DNA of 64,000 bases from Heterobilharzia americana (lineage: Eukaryota > Platyhelminthes > Trematoda > Strigeidida > Schistosomatidae). The position numbers and the translations under genes were made by a program. Below the pieces are notes generated by a model. It had not been told where the DNA came from. It did no database searches and was given only the letters and a program-made list of their open reading frames with translations. This document shows positions 10,836 through 20,625 of the stretch, piece after piece (position 1 is the first letter of the stretch; each line of letters starts with the position of its first letter). The DNA lies in NCBI GenBank assembly GCA_944470555.2, contig OX104127.1, positions 133,859,113 to 133,923,112 on the forward strand, in the 5' to 3' direction.

Positions 10836-11030
10836 GATGTTTCGTCCTAGTATGGGTTTCCTCGGGAGTGCTAACCTGCAACCCCGCGCACTGCTGAGGA
10901 GTCTCATACTGGGACGAAACAGCTGTCCAGTGCTCCCAGGTCTCCTTTGTTTCTTCAACTGGTAGCAGTCTACGATGAATAACAACCTGAAATATTTCCA
11001 AATCCCCACAACTCCCTCAAAATATACCAG
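10836..11030. repeat. SINE-A head-to-head inverted pair of 3' parts
   Basis: The minus part (10836-10883) holds only TTTCGTCCTAGTATGGG and a few flanking bases. The + part (about 10884-11030) runs from the hammerhead through CAACTGGTAGCAGTCTACGATGAATAACAACCTGAAA to the 3' end. The two copies meet close to the ribozyme, so transcription could form a short hairpin. The + part carries the best ribozyme of the window. Confidence 0.75.
10888..10933 (+). ncRNA. Hammerhead ribozyme, type I, core complete
   Basis: Read as RNA the parts follow in order. Stem I 5' strand is GCACUG (10888-10893) and core CUGAGGA is at 10894-10900. Position 7 of CUGANGA may be any base. Stem II is GUCU-CAUACUG-GGAC, closed by G-C, U-A, C-G and a U-G wobble (10901-10915). 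GAAA is at 10916-10919. Stem III is ACAGCUGU, a palindrome without a loop. Cleavage site GUC ends at 10927, and stem I 3' strand is CAGUGC (10928-10933), fully paired with GCACUG. All invariant core bases I can check are present. Such short stem III ribozymes often work best as dimers. Confidence 0.75.
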
Positions 11031-12447
11031 ATGTCAATCGCTTTTAAACTATCTACTTACTGTTCACAGCTAGGCTTTTAGGGAGCTTGTTTTATTGTAA
11101 CAGAAACATTTCCTAATTTAAGCGGGTTCGAACAATATTCTGGTTAGTACTGCATGAAATCTTGAAGCACTGAAGACCAAAAGATAAGACAAATAAACCA
11201 ATTAGTCTGTTAATTCGTTTATGAAACAAAATATATATATAGGAGATTGAATCAGCAACTTATTGGCGAATTCTGAAGCATGACTGTGTGAACATATTGA
11301 AGCATTTAACAGCAAAAGTGAAAATAAGAAAACCAACAAGAGGCCAATAAAAATGAAGTGAAGTTGTGCTCTGATCAACTGATTCAACAAGGCTTAGGGT
11401 ACATTCTCCCTTTTTAAAGTTTTTTTTAAATAGTGTTTAGTGATTAGTGTAACCGTTCAAATACATCACTAATTAAAACACATTTCTTATTATATTTCAG
11501 CTAATTAAATCAGTTTTATTTGTTTTCACTTTCTTTTTGCCAGATATTCATTATTTGATTATTTCATTTCAAAAAATAAAAATCGATTTATTACACTGAA
11601 AGAGAAAACAAATGGAAATTTACTACCTTTATATCAAATGAAACTAACGGGTTTCATATGGCTGTATTTTACAAGTTTGTTGTATTTTTAAATAATTTTT
11701 ACAAATTATCAATTGTACGCAGAACTATAAATAGTAAAAATGGTTATGTTAACAAAGTTTCAATGATTTCATATTCCTTTCTGTAGAATATTATTTACTA
11801 TTTCAGAACAGATGTATCAAGCTACTCGTCGACAGTGCAGCCTAGTTTTTATTTGATCAATATTCTTATCTTACATATACATGCTGTATGGCAATAGTTT
11901 TACTTATCTTGAGACACTTGTTTACCTCTTTTCTGTCACTTGTCTTACTGTTAGTATGAATCTTCATCTTCAAACTGAAAAATAAACTAATAGAGAATAT
12001 GTTTCCTAAGCAAAGGGTTCTACTTCGCATCGCAAACTCATTTTCATATTTGTTCATGATGTTGATAAACATGAAGCTACTGTTCATTCATCCATAGGTA
12101 CTAAACGCTTCACTGTGGTATTCTTCTCCAGTATCTCTGACTTCAAACCTTTACTTCCAGCTGGTTGTTTCAGCGGCGCCAAATCATCTTAACCTCCTTA
12201 AAACTGTGTTCGTCCTAAAAGTGACCGAAGAAGAAATATGGAGTTTGAAAATAAATGTTTCGTCATTAGCTATAGTCTTCTAATTCATGTTTATTTGTTG
12301 ATGTGAACTAGGTGAGATCAGAATTTTCACTACAGAAGTTGTGCTAAGCATTACCACTTCAAACACTGAACCATCATGTACCGTCTCAATGTAAGTTGTG
12401 ACCTAGTTGTGAGTGAAATACCTGTTCAGCACCATAATCTTGATCGA
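11031..12447. other. Very AT-rich non-coding stretch
   Basis: No gene or repeat family recognised. Open frames at 11202-11390 and 11866-12087 are hydrophobic low-complexity translations of AT-rich DNA. Confidence 0.35.
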
Positions 12448-12745
12448 TGAAATCCGATCAACACGTGGGACTAGACTCTATCATGTTGGTTGATCTCCAG
12501 TAACTAGTCAGTGTACCTCATTAGGTCTTACAGGAGGAGGTCAACTGTTGCCTACCTAGATAGCTGTGTGTAACGTCTCTGACTGCAACACTAGGTGATG
12601 CGTGTTTGAATCTCAGGCGAGACATCAATTCCATCATGTTTACCGATATGTTTTGCTGACGAGTCCCAAAACCTAGGTCCAGTGCTTCATTGCAACTGCT
12701 TCCAATACAACTAAGATTACAATCTCTGTACAGTGATATCATTAA
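12448..12745 (+). repeat. SINE-C (third tRNA-like SINE family), + copy
   Basis: It aligns by eye with 42170-42424 read on the minus strand. Shared blocks are GATGAAATCCGATCAACACG versus GATGGATTTCGATCACCACA upstream, a tRNA-like part with A box ATAGCTGTGTGTAACG and B box GTTTGAATCTCAGG near 12603, and a 3' part with CTGACGAGTCCCAAAACCTAGGTCCAG. The sequence upstream of the tRNA-like part is conserved between copies, so that part is internal, as in SINE-A. Confidence 0.55.
12656..12690 (+). ncRNA. Hammerhead relic of SINE-C
   Basis: Core CUGACGA is at 12656-12662, followed by GUCCC, the 5' strand of stem II. The 3' strand of stem II is deleted, so AAAA follows directly. Stem III is the 8-nt palindrome ACCUAGGU (12671-12678), then C and the stem I strand CAGUGC. 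The deletion makes activity very unlikely, but the layout is the same as in SINE-A. Confidence 0.5.
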
Positions 12746-13731
12746 ATAAGCTCAATATATTTCAAACCATTTCCAGACCCCATTTCTATTGTTTTAACCG
12801 TCACAAGCAGTTTATCTTCTCGAAACTACTGTTTTCATCATTTCATTTCCTCTTAAGTATGTTTCCATTGTGCTTTAAGGGCTGATAATAACATTAAAGT
12901 AAAACTTAGAGTCCCATGGAGGTAGCTGCACCTACATCACATTTGTCAGCAATGAGTAAGTGTCAGTTTCGGGTGAATATATTTTGTTGTTTGTCCAAAA
13001 CAAAACATTAAAAACTATCGATGATAAAGTGTGGTGACTAGTGGTTCGATTCTAAACCTTATTTGATAACGTAAGCGTAGAATTCAATCACTGTGGAAGA
13101 GTACGACTCCATGTTAGATTGTCTGTTACATATTTCACATAAAATGAATCACTTATTTACTGAATGGTGTTTCGAACAAAAGTAATTGAACATCTTTCAT
13201 ATACTCTTTTCATAGTTCTATTTCCTCTCCTTTGATTTCTCCTAAGGTAATAAAATCTTTCAAATATCTTGAAAACGTATTGACTCATTCCTGCTGAAAG
13301 TGTTCAATGTCGATTCGATAAATAAAGCTTCAGTTATCAATCTCTCCTTCCATCCTACTCAATGAGTTTAAAGGTTTGTCATTCTATTGTGACGCTTGTG
13401 TGGGATTACATACAGCACTATAGCTGAGCTTTTCTCCACAGTACTTATCTTACTAGGGTTTGTCATAATGAATTTAGTCAAGCACTTGTGCTATGTTATC
13501 CAGATTGACTTAGTTGGACTCCTTTGACCTATTTACTTGACCGTACAATCGCTGTATGAAATTCGATAAACCAAATTATTTTTCCTTGTAGACTCTAAAG
13601 GATTCATTGACCTACAAGGCTTGTTTTCTGATGAGATTGTAGGTTTAAATGCCACCTTAATCCAGGCTTTATCAAGAATCCTCAGTAAACGTCCTAGGGT
13701 GCCTTCCCTAATCAGTAACACCGTGGAGTTC

Positions 13732-13735
<4 letters not shown>
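12746..13735. other. Non-coding stretch
   Basis: Nothing recognised apart from ordinary AT-rich sequence. Confidence 0.35.

Positions 13736-13775
<40 letters not shown>
13736..13775. repeat. (AT)n microsatellite
   Basis: About 40 bp of perfect AT dinucleotide. Confidence 0.95.
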
Positions 13776-13778
<3 letters not shown>

Positions 13779-13892
13779 ACACAGATGACAATAGCTAGGT
13801 AAATATCATGGCGGATCAAGCATTTCTGAAAATTCAATAGAGTATTCCCAAAATATCTTACAGAATGAAGCTATTATTATTGTTATTATTGG

Positions 13893-13906
13893 TTTGTAAA
13901 GTCTAT
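13893..13906. repeat. Target-site duplication, left copy (RTE copy A)
   Basis: TTTGTAAAGTCTAT here is repeated exactly at 14866-14879 on the other side of RTE copy A. A perfect 14-bp duplication around a 5'-truncated element indicates target-primed insertion. Confidence 0.8.
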
Positions 13907-14865
13907 CATTATTAATATTATTATTATCATTATTACTAGTCCTTTGAGTTCCTAATGGAACATAGAGATTCAGTAGCACATATCCAATTCACTCTCTTCT
14001 CTGCAATCTTTTCAACCTCCCTCCATAACAGCTCACAAGCTCTCATTTCCTCCTCGCACAATCTCCTCCATGTCACCCACACCTCGGACACCCAACTCGT
14101 CATTTCCCCTTCGCATTCCACTCGAGTGCCTAGCTTGACGCGTGATGTCCCCAGTCCGCCTTCTCAGTGTATGCCCCATCAAATCCATCTCCACTTCCTC
14201 CTGCATATTTCTTGAGTGATGGGCTCTCGCTTCGTTGGTTTGTTAGCAGGCCAGAGTTCCTTCTTTCTCATTCACATTATTCTGACCATCTGAGCTTCAG
14301 TGTATGTCTGTAGTTTGTTGGAAATCCCTTTCGTAACGCGCCATCAAGTCTCTCAACCATCACATAGAATCACTGACTTGACGATGGTGTTGAAAATACG
14401 GATGTTGTTCATGCTTTATGCTGAGTGCAGTGCAGTGCAGTGCAGTGCAGTAGATCTGCACACTGGTTTCAGGTTGATGAAGGTCTGTCTTGCTTTTCCG
14501 ATCCTAGCTGGCTTTGACGTCCTCGTCTGTGCCTGTGGTGCCTGTAGTTGAAACAGTGCTGCCTAGATAGGTGAGAGACTACTTCCTTTAGGTTTGTCCT
14601 GTTGATGGTGATTGGTGTTTGTTGTTGTTGTTGTTGTTGGTGTTGGTGGTGGTGTTAGTGTTGGTGTTGGTTGTTTAACTTCATCACCTCTGTCTTCTCT
14701 ACGTTCACCTGAAGGAAGTCCCGTCTTCGCTACCTTACTTACCTCTTCTGTCAACTTGTTAGTTTTCGCCTGTAGATCTTCAAGTTTGTGTGACATTAGA
14801 CATAAATCATCGACGAAATCTAGATCTTCTGGGTTCTTTTCCGCAGTCCAGCCGGCGTATCCCCC
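13907..14865 (-). mobile_element. RTE-clade (SR2-like) retrotransposon copy A, 5'-truncated
   Basis: On the minus strand it runs from the RT palm (PEDLDFVDDL-type region near 14815) through the C-terminal region to an (AAT)n tail at about 13907-13935. Readable parts include MSHKLEDLQAKTNKL near the 14796 start, a CAA/CAC-rich tract at about 14610-14690, five TGCAG units at 14426-14450, the block with RIFNT..KS (about 14390) and the terminal RRATESLCSIRNS (about 13960). It carries the 4-bp insertion near 14709-14721 that shifts the RT frame, as in copies B, C+ and C-. A 14-bp target-site duplication flanks it. Confidence 0.85.
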
Positions 14866-14879
14866 TTTGTAAAGTCTAT
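14866..14879. repeat. Target-site duplication, right copy (RTE copy A)
   Basis: Exact repeat of 13893-13906. It sits immediately at the 5'-truncated end of copy A. Confidence 0.8.
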
Positions 14880-15092
14880 AGTGTGTTGTAATTTTGTAAC
14901 TTAGAGGAAATATGAGGAGATGTGGATTCTGGATTACACAACAACCCAGAATCCATCATTAGATGAAAAATCTGACAAGAAATAGGATTCACTGAAGATT
15001 ATTTTGTTGAATAGTATGCCATGATAAAAGTGAAGATGAAACTCACGGTCAACTATTTATCCATATCTTGAAACAAATGATTTATTTCAAGT

Positions 15093-15582
15093 TGTTATTC
15101 ACCGTAGACTGATATCAGTTGGAGAGGAACAAAGGAAACCTTGGAGCACTGGATGGCTGTTTCGTCCTAGCATGGGACTCCTCTACATTGCGCACCCACG
15201 ACCCGGCCTCAGGCCGAACCCGTGACCTTCAGGTTCTGTGTCCAGCAAGTTACCATTAAGCCACTGGGTCAGAATCTAATGATCATTATTTGCAACTTCT
15301 GTTAGCCTGCGATGTGGCGCAACCGCCACCCAATGTCACCGTTGAGTAACTGTCCTCACGACCATCAGGCGCCCAGTGGCTCAATGGTAACTTGCTGGCC
15401 ACAGAACCTGGAGGTCACGGGTTCGTGGGTGCGCGCTGCTGAGGAATCACATGCTAGGACGAAACAGCATTCCAGTGCTCCAAGGTTTCCTTTTTTCCTC
15501 TCCAACTGATGTCAGTCTACGGTGAATAACAACTTGAAATATTTCCAAATCCTCACAACTCCCTCAAAATTCAAACGATTTA
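15093..15582. repeat. SINE-A head-to-head inverted pair
   Basis: A near-full minus copy (15093-15365) meets a + copy (15366-15582) that starts just before the A box TGGCTCAATGGTAAC. The + copy has B-box-like GGGTTCGTGGG, hammerhead core CTGAGGA, a weakened stem II (ATCA...GGAC), GAAAC, AGCATTC, stem I strand CAGTGC and the 3' block CAACTGATGTCAGTCTACGG. The minus copy has lost the 5' core (TAGAGGA) but keeps GAAACAGC. A short frame across it is not a gene. Confidence 0.8.
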
Positions 15583-16985
15583 TTCACAAAATTAAAAATG
15601 TTCCACAGTATACGGTGCTCAGAAATAGGTTTTATGTAGTTGATTTGACAAAAACTTTCAACATCTGCATATTGACGTTAAAACACCTTTAAAAATGAAG
15701 CGAGATTTCATGTACTTACTAAATTTATTGTTGATAACTCAAAATGACAGTCGTTGGTTATGCTGTTACCAAAATATTGTCTTCCAATAATGAGAAAATA
15801 TGTCTTGTCTAAGGTAAACAGCTTTACGTTATAAGTACTTTGAATGAGTACTGCAGTGGACATGGTCGAAAGACATAACTATTGTAGTGCAAGTAGATTA
15901 GATGATAACAGCAAAAAGAATCCAACAAGTATAACTCCAATCGGTAATAAAGGAAACTGAATATAGAAGATAGTCTATCACACAACTAAATTTCAGACAA
16001 TATTTTGGAGTTTTCAACTATCAAAGCAGCGCTAGATTGATTATTTTTCCTCATGAGGCATACAAGTCCTAAGTAATGATAGTATGTTCGTTACAATTAG
16101 GAATGATTCCTCCTGCTTATCAATGAATTTTAAACGTTTAGGTATTAATTATAAATACATGTTTACACGAACTGGTCAATGATAAAGTCTTTACTGCTTA
16201 GCACTAAGTGAATTTTTTTTAACCAAGCTTTAGTTGAACTAAATTTCTGTGTTAGGAATAAACACCTCAGAGGTTGAGTCCTTAAATTCAGTACTAAATG
16301 ACTCAGATTGGAACCACTTAGGGAACAGCAGTCTTTTCTCATGGCTATAGATACGGCTTACTGATGATTACCAATAAGCATGAAATCTAGCTCCATAGCT
16401 TCCTTCCGACTGACTTCCTCCAAAATCCATTTCTCTAGAAACAGTTTTAGCTGCTTAGAGTTATATATCTACGAATTACCAAATTAATGTTCTACATATT
16501 TTCAAGTATAGTTCAGAAGCATAATTTCAAGACACCGGTAGTTGACTACTTCGATGTTTTCCCTGAATTACTTCTGAAATATCTGAGAAGCTTACTGATC
16601 TTTATGTGTACCTGCGGCTGTAGTCCATACTGAATATTCTTATCTGAATAATCACAGAAAGACTAATTTATCCACTGTTATATCTTTGCCAAATCTTGCA
16701 GGTTCTGAAACTTGTTTTATTGGTGCAGTGATGTCAAATTGCAGGTAATCACCTGCAAGGATTTTCCTATAGTTTTATCACAGATTTCCGGAACATTATT
16801 CCAATAATTTTACCTGTGTAGCATCTGAATGCCTTATAACTAATCTATACTCTGGAACAGTGTCTTCTTAGTGAGATCAAGACTTTGAAGTATACTACAA
16901 ACTACTAATTGATTTTGTTTGTTCTAATTCACTAAGCCATGATTGCTGAATTAAAAATGCACTTTCTTCAAACAATCTCACTAAC
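15583..16985. other. Non-coding stretch
   Basis: AT-rich; nothing recognised on either strand. Confidence 0.35.
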
Positions 16986-16989
16986 TTCT

Positions 16990-17336
16990 CTCTCAAGAGG
17001 GGATGTCTGAAGTACCAGTGAGAAGTCGTGGCCAATGAAGTCACGTAAGTCGGACGTGAGGATAGTTACTCAACGACGACATTGGATGGAGGTCGCGCTA
17101 TATCGTTAACTGATAGAAGTAGGAAATATGGACCAATGCATTCCGATCAGGTAGCTCAATTTTAACGTGCTGGCTACGAAACCTAAAGGCCCTGGCTTCG
17201 ATACGTGGCGTGGTGGGGTTGCGGGTGCGCAGTGGTGAGGAGTCCCGTACAAGTGGGATGTAACAGCTGACCAGTGCTTTTAGGTTTCGAATGTCCCTCC
17301 AGCTGATATCTGTCCATGATGAATTCTACCTTAAAA
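16990..17336 (+). repeat. SINE-A, near-full copy
   Basis: Blocks in order are GAGAAGTCGTGGCCAATG, ACTCAACGACGACATTGG, GGTCGCGCTATATCG, worn A box (TAGCTCAATTTTAAC), B box GGCTTCGATACG, hammerhead region GTGAGGAGTCCCGTACAAGTGGG, and 3' block CAGCTGATATCTGTCCATGATGAA. The ribozyme core is damaged (GTGAGGA for CUGANGA and GTAA for GAAA). Confidence 0.8.
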
Positions 17337-18169
17337 GCGTTCAGATATATTTTTGTTTAATAATTCTCCTGAATCGATCGATTTCAGTAAAGTTTCTACT
17401 ATGAAAAAGGATCAGTTAGGACACCAATACTAGTCGAGACTGACAATAAGTCCAGTTCAGAGACAATTACCACTTATCAATTAGATTTAAGATAGACACA
17501 TTTAATTACTACAGAGCTTTACAAGAACTGCAGTATTCTCTAGATTTTTTTTCCATTTTCCATTTGTGACAAATAATCTTCACTAGCACACATCATAGCT
17601 GATTTATTCCTAAGTTCAAAACATTGCACAATGTGTGTGTTAGACTGTTGCACAGGTGTTTAACTTGACAATGTTAACTATGTATTTGCTCACAGGTGCA
17701 CCACTACCTAACAATTAAAATTTCTGCAGACAAATAGCTAACAAGTGATAATGATGGTGTTGATAATTCAGTTTACATAAAATGTCAAACTTTGGTAGAA
17801 ATAATTGTTACTCTCTACCTACATTATGTCTCACAATCATACCACATTCACATTCTTATTCTACTGATACATTACCTAGAGTTATCACATTTCAAAGTAA
17901 CAAGTAGTCTAACAAGCAAATTTACTTGAGTTGCTTAAATAAAACGGATTATACAACTGTATAAAATATTTACATGATGGTTTCTTTACGTGTATCTATA
18001 ACAAAAAGTCACCAGCAGATGACGTTAACTCATGAGATATATATATATGTTTACCTTACCCGCATTTAAAAATCAATAAAAATAGAATATTAATTAATTC
18101 TTTTAGAGAACGCAACAAAGGATAAGAACCCGAAAATTATTCTTGTAAATCACAAAATAATACACGAAA

Positions 18170-18171
<2 letters not shown>
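17337..18171. other. Non-coding stretch
   Basis: Nothing recognised before the (TA)n run. Confidence 0.35.

Positions 18172-18233
<62 letters not shown>
18172..18233. repeat. (AT)n microsatellite
   Basis: About 62 bp of perfect AT dinucleotide directly before the segment preceding RTE copy B. Confidence 0.95.
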
Positions 18234-18237
<4 letters not shown>

Positions 18238-18374
18238 TTGCTTCTACACAAGGCATACATGGGTAGAGACGAAGTGTAAAATGTGGACGGGAATGCTGGT
18301 GGAGAGAGACGTTCATATTGGTGTGGCTGCTGAGGTTTTGGGTTATCTAGGGCACACGTGTGGTGGGTCGAGAG
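18234..18374. other. Unplaced higher-GC segment before RTE copy B
   Basis: This 140-bp piece (TGGGTAGAGACGAAGTG, GTGGACGGGAATGCTGG) is GC-richer than its surroundings and does not match the RTE sequence at the corresponding place in copy C+. It may be a diverged part of another element. I cannot assign it. Confidence 0.3.
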
Positions 18375-19705
18375 TACAAATCACATGCGGATCAAATTGC
18401 AACGCTACGCATCACCATAGTACAGAGCACAGAATGGCAGTCAACTCTACTTCAACTTCATCGACTTTGAAAAGACCTTTGACAGCGTCGATCGAGAAGT
18501 ATTTTGGTAGCTCCTTCAACGCTACAGAATACCGCAAACCTTTATCCGCCTCATTCAACAACTATATGAAGACGCCACATGCCAAGTAATTCACAATGGG
18601 AAGCTGAATGACGCCTTTGAAGTGAAGACAGGAGTAAAACAAGACTGTCTACTATCACCCATGATATTCCTGATTGTGGTCGACTGGACTGGATCATGCA
18701 ACAAACAGTGAGGAGCGAGAAGAAGGAGATACGCTGGCTGGACTGCGGAAAAGAACCCAGAAGATTTGGATTTCGTCGATGACTTTTGCCTGATGTCACA
18801 CAAACTTGAAGATCTACAGGCGAAAACTAACAAGTTGACAGAAGAGGTAAGTAAGGTAGCGAAGACGGGACTTCCTTCAGGTGAACGTAGAGAAGACAGA
18901 GGTGATGAAGTTAAACAACCAACACCAACACTAACACCACCACCAACACCAACAACAACAACAACAACAAACACCAATCACCATCAACAGGACAAACCTA
19001 AAGGAAGTAGTCTCTCTCACCTATCTAGGCAGCACTGTTTCAACTACAGGCACCACAGGCACAGACGAGGACGTCAAAGCTAGCTAGGATCGGAAAAGCA
19101 AGACAGACCTTCATCAACCTGAAACCAGTGTGCAGATCTACTGCACTGCACTGCACTGCACTGCACTGCACTGCACTGCACTGCACTCAGCATAAAGCAT
19201 GAACGAGATCCGTATTTTCAACACCATCGTCAAGTCAGTGATTCTATGTGATGGTTGAGAGACTTGATGGCGCGTTACGAAAGGGATTTCCAACAAACTA
19301 CAAACATTCATCAACAACTGCCACCTACACTGGCTCGTTACTGAAGCTCAGATGGTCAGAATAATGTGAATGAGAAACAAGGAACTCTGGCCTGCTAACA
19401 AACCAACGAAGCGAGAGCCCATCACTCAAGAAATATGCAGGAGGAAGTGGAGATGGATTTGATGGGCATACACTGAGAAGGCGGACTGGGGACATCACGC
19501 GTCAAGCTAGGCACTCGAGTGGAATGCGAAGGGGAAATGACGAGTTGGGTGTCCGAGGTGTGGGTGACATGGAGGAGATCGTGCGAGAAGGGAATGCGAG
19601 CTTGTGAGCTGTTATGGAGCGAGGTTGAAAAGATTGAAGATAAGAGAGTGAAATGGAGACGTGCTACTGAATCCGTATGTTCGGTTAGGAACTCAAGGGA
19701 GGAAT
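18375..19705 (+). mobile_element. RTE-clade (SR2-like) retrotransposon copy B, 5'-truncated
   Basis: It begins in the RT fingers (SCGSNCNATHHHST is an out-of-frame reading of the ADQIATLRII segment) and passes FIDFEKTFDSVD, the FxxxxAFDSV-type RT block with the catalytic Asp. It then continues to LSPMIF, LDFVDDF (the FADD motif with A to V), the C-terminal region and terminal ATESVCSVRNS, with an (AAT)n tail at about 19700. Breaks shared with other copies are TAG at 18508-18510, a 5-bp duplication at 18681-18697 and a 4-bp insertion at 18871-18880. The pentamer CTGCA is repeated nine times at 19141-19185. It is nearly identical to copy A but in opposite orientation. Confidence 0.85.
19141..19185 (+). 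repeat. (CTGCA)9 expansion inside RTE copy B
   Basis: Nine perfect pentamers within the former coding region. The same place holds five units in copy A and three in copy C-, and is nearly absent in the older copies D and E. Confidence 0.9.
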
Positions 19706-20438
19706 AATAATAATATAATCTGTGACTATCAGTTCAACTGTTTTTTATGTCGCATAGTTAAAAAGTCCCATTTATCCTTTGTTCTTCTTTAGATGGATAT
19801 GTGAGCAAGTTGTTCACAATGTGTTGCCTTGATACATCGCATGCAAAACTATGCTTTCTACTTTTGTTATCGATGACTATGTTAAGTTGAACTTTTTCTT
19901 GTCTTGTGCTAAATTTCAGTCACGAGTAAGTAGGTTAAGCTGTTACTGATATTGTAACAGTCTTCTGTGGGCATTTAGTAATGATTATCGCTGATGGCAT
20001 AGGAATGTTCATCTCTATCTGCATACGAAACTGCATATACAGTTTGAGAGAAGTTATCAGCCTCGAACTTGTGACAAACAACATACAAGCAGATACTAGT
20101 GCATGCTAGCTCATTCCATTCGAAAATTAAGAAATCTGCAAAGCGTAACTAATGTTTTATAGAGAAAAACTACTTTTCTTGAGACGTAACCAGATATTGC
20201 GATATAAAATGTATGAATGTCTGGTAGAATTAATCAGATATACTAGTCAATCAATAATCATTCTACCTTCTGAGTTAACTATTAGGAAATTTTCATATTG
20301 CAACAAGATTACGTTTGATGTCAAGCACTATTCTTCTATTATTTTCTTTGATGTGAAATATGGTCTACAGGGGGGGCAAGGCAGATAAATTTACTATTTA
20401 AACCCTTTGATAACAAATGCCTAATACAGTAATTAAAA
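19706..20438. other. Non-coding stretch
   Basis: Nothing recognised. The open frame at 20152-20388 runs into the Sm-alpha copy and shows no motif. Confidence 0.35.
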
Positions 20439-20625
20439 ATGGCGTCTACTAGATAGCAAGGGAATACAAGTCTACTGTTTCGTCCTGCTTGAGACTCTTT
20501 AACTGGATGTACCTGCCTCCCTGTGAGTGATCTTGTTCCCACTGTTACTTAAACCCAGAACCCATTACTTCAAATCTTAAAGAGCTGTCCACTAGGATAT
20601 TTAGTCACAATAGTCACTTCTTTAT
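20439..20625 (-). repeat. Sm-alpha-like SINE, truncated copy 1
   Basis: On the minus strand a tRNA-like part (A box from CTAGTGGACAGC) is followed by CACTCACAGGGAGGCAGGTACATCC and a hammerhead relic at about 20461-20512. The 5' core is lost (TTAAAGAG for CTGATGAG) but GGAC and GAAAC remain. The end CCTTGCTATCTAGTAG corresponds to the usual CACTGCTAGCCACTATCC. Confidence 0.65.

Noticed and set aside
13736..13775. (AT)n runs here, at 18172-18233 and at 32089-32117 as possible cruciform or origin elements
   Set aside because: Simple microsatellites explain them; no further origin-like structure is visible.
14612..14872. Open frames with valine/glycine- or proline/threonine-rich repeats in the RTE copies (also 18591-18977, 18766-19083, 48787-49155, 49733-50044)
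   Set aside because: They are wrong-frame readings of the CAA/CAC tract and neighbouring RT sequence, not repeat proteins.
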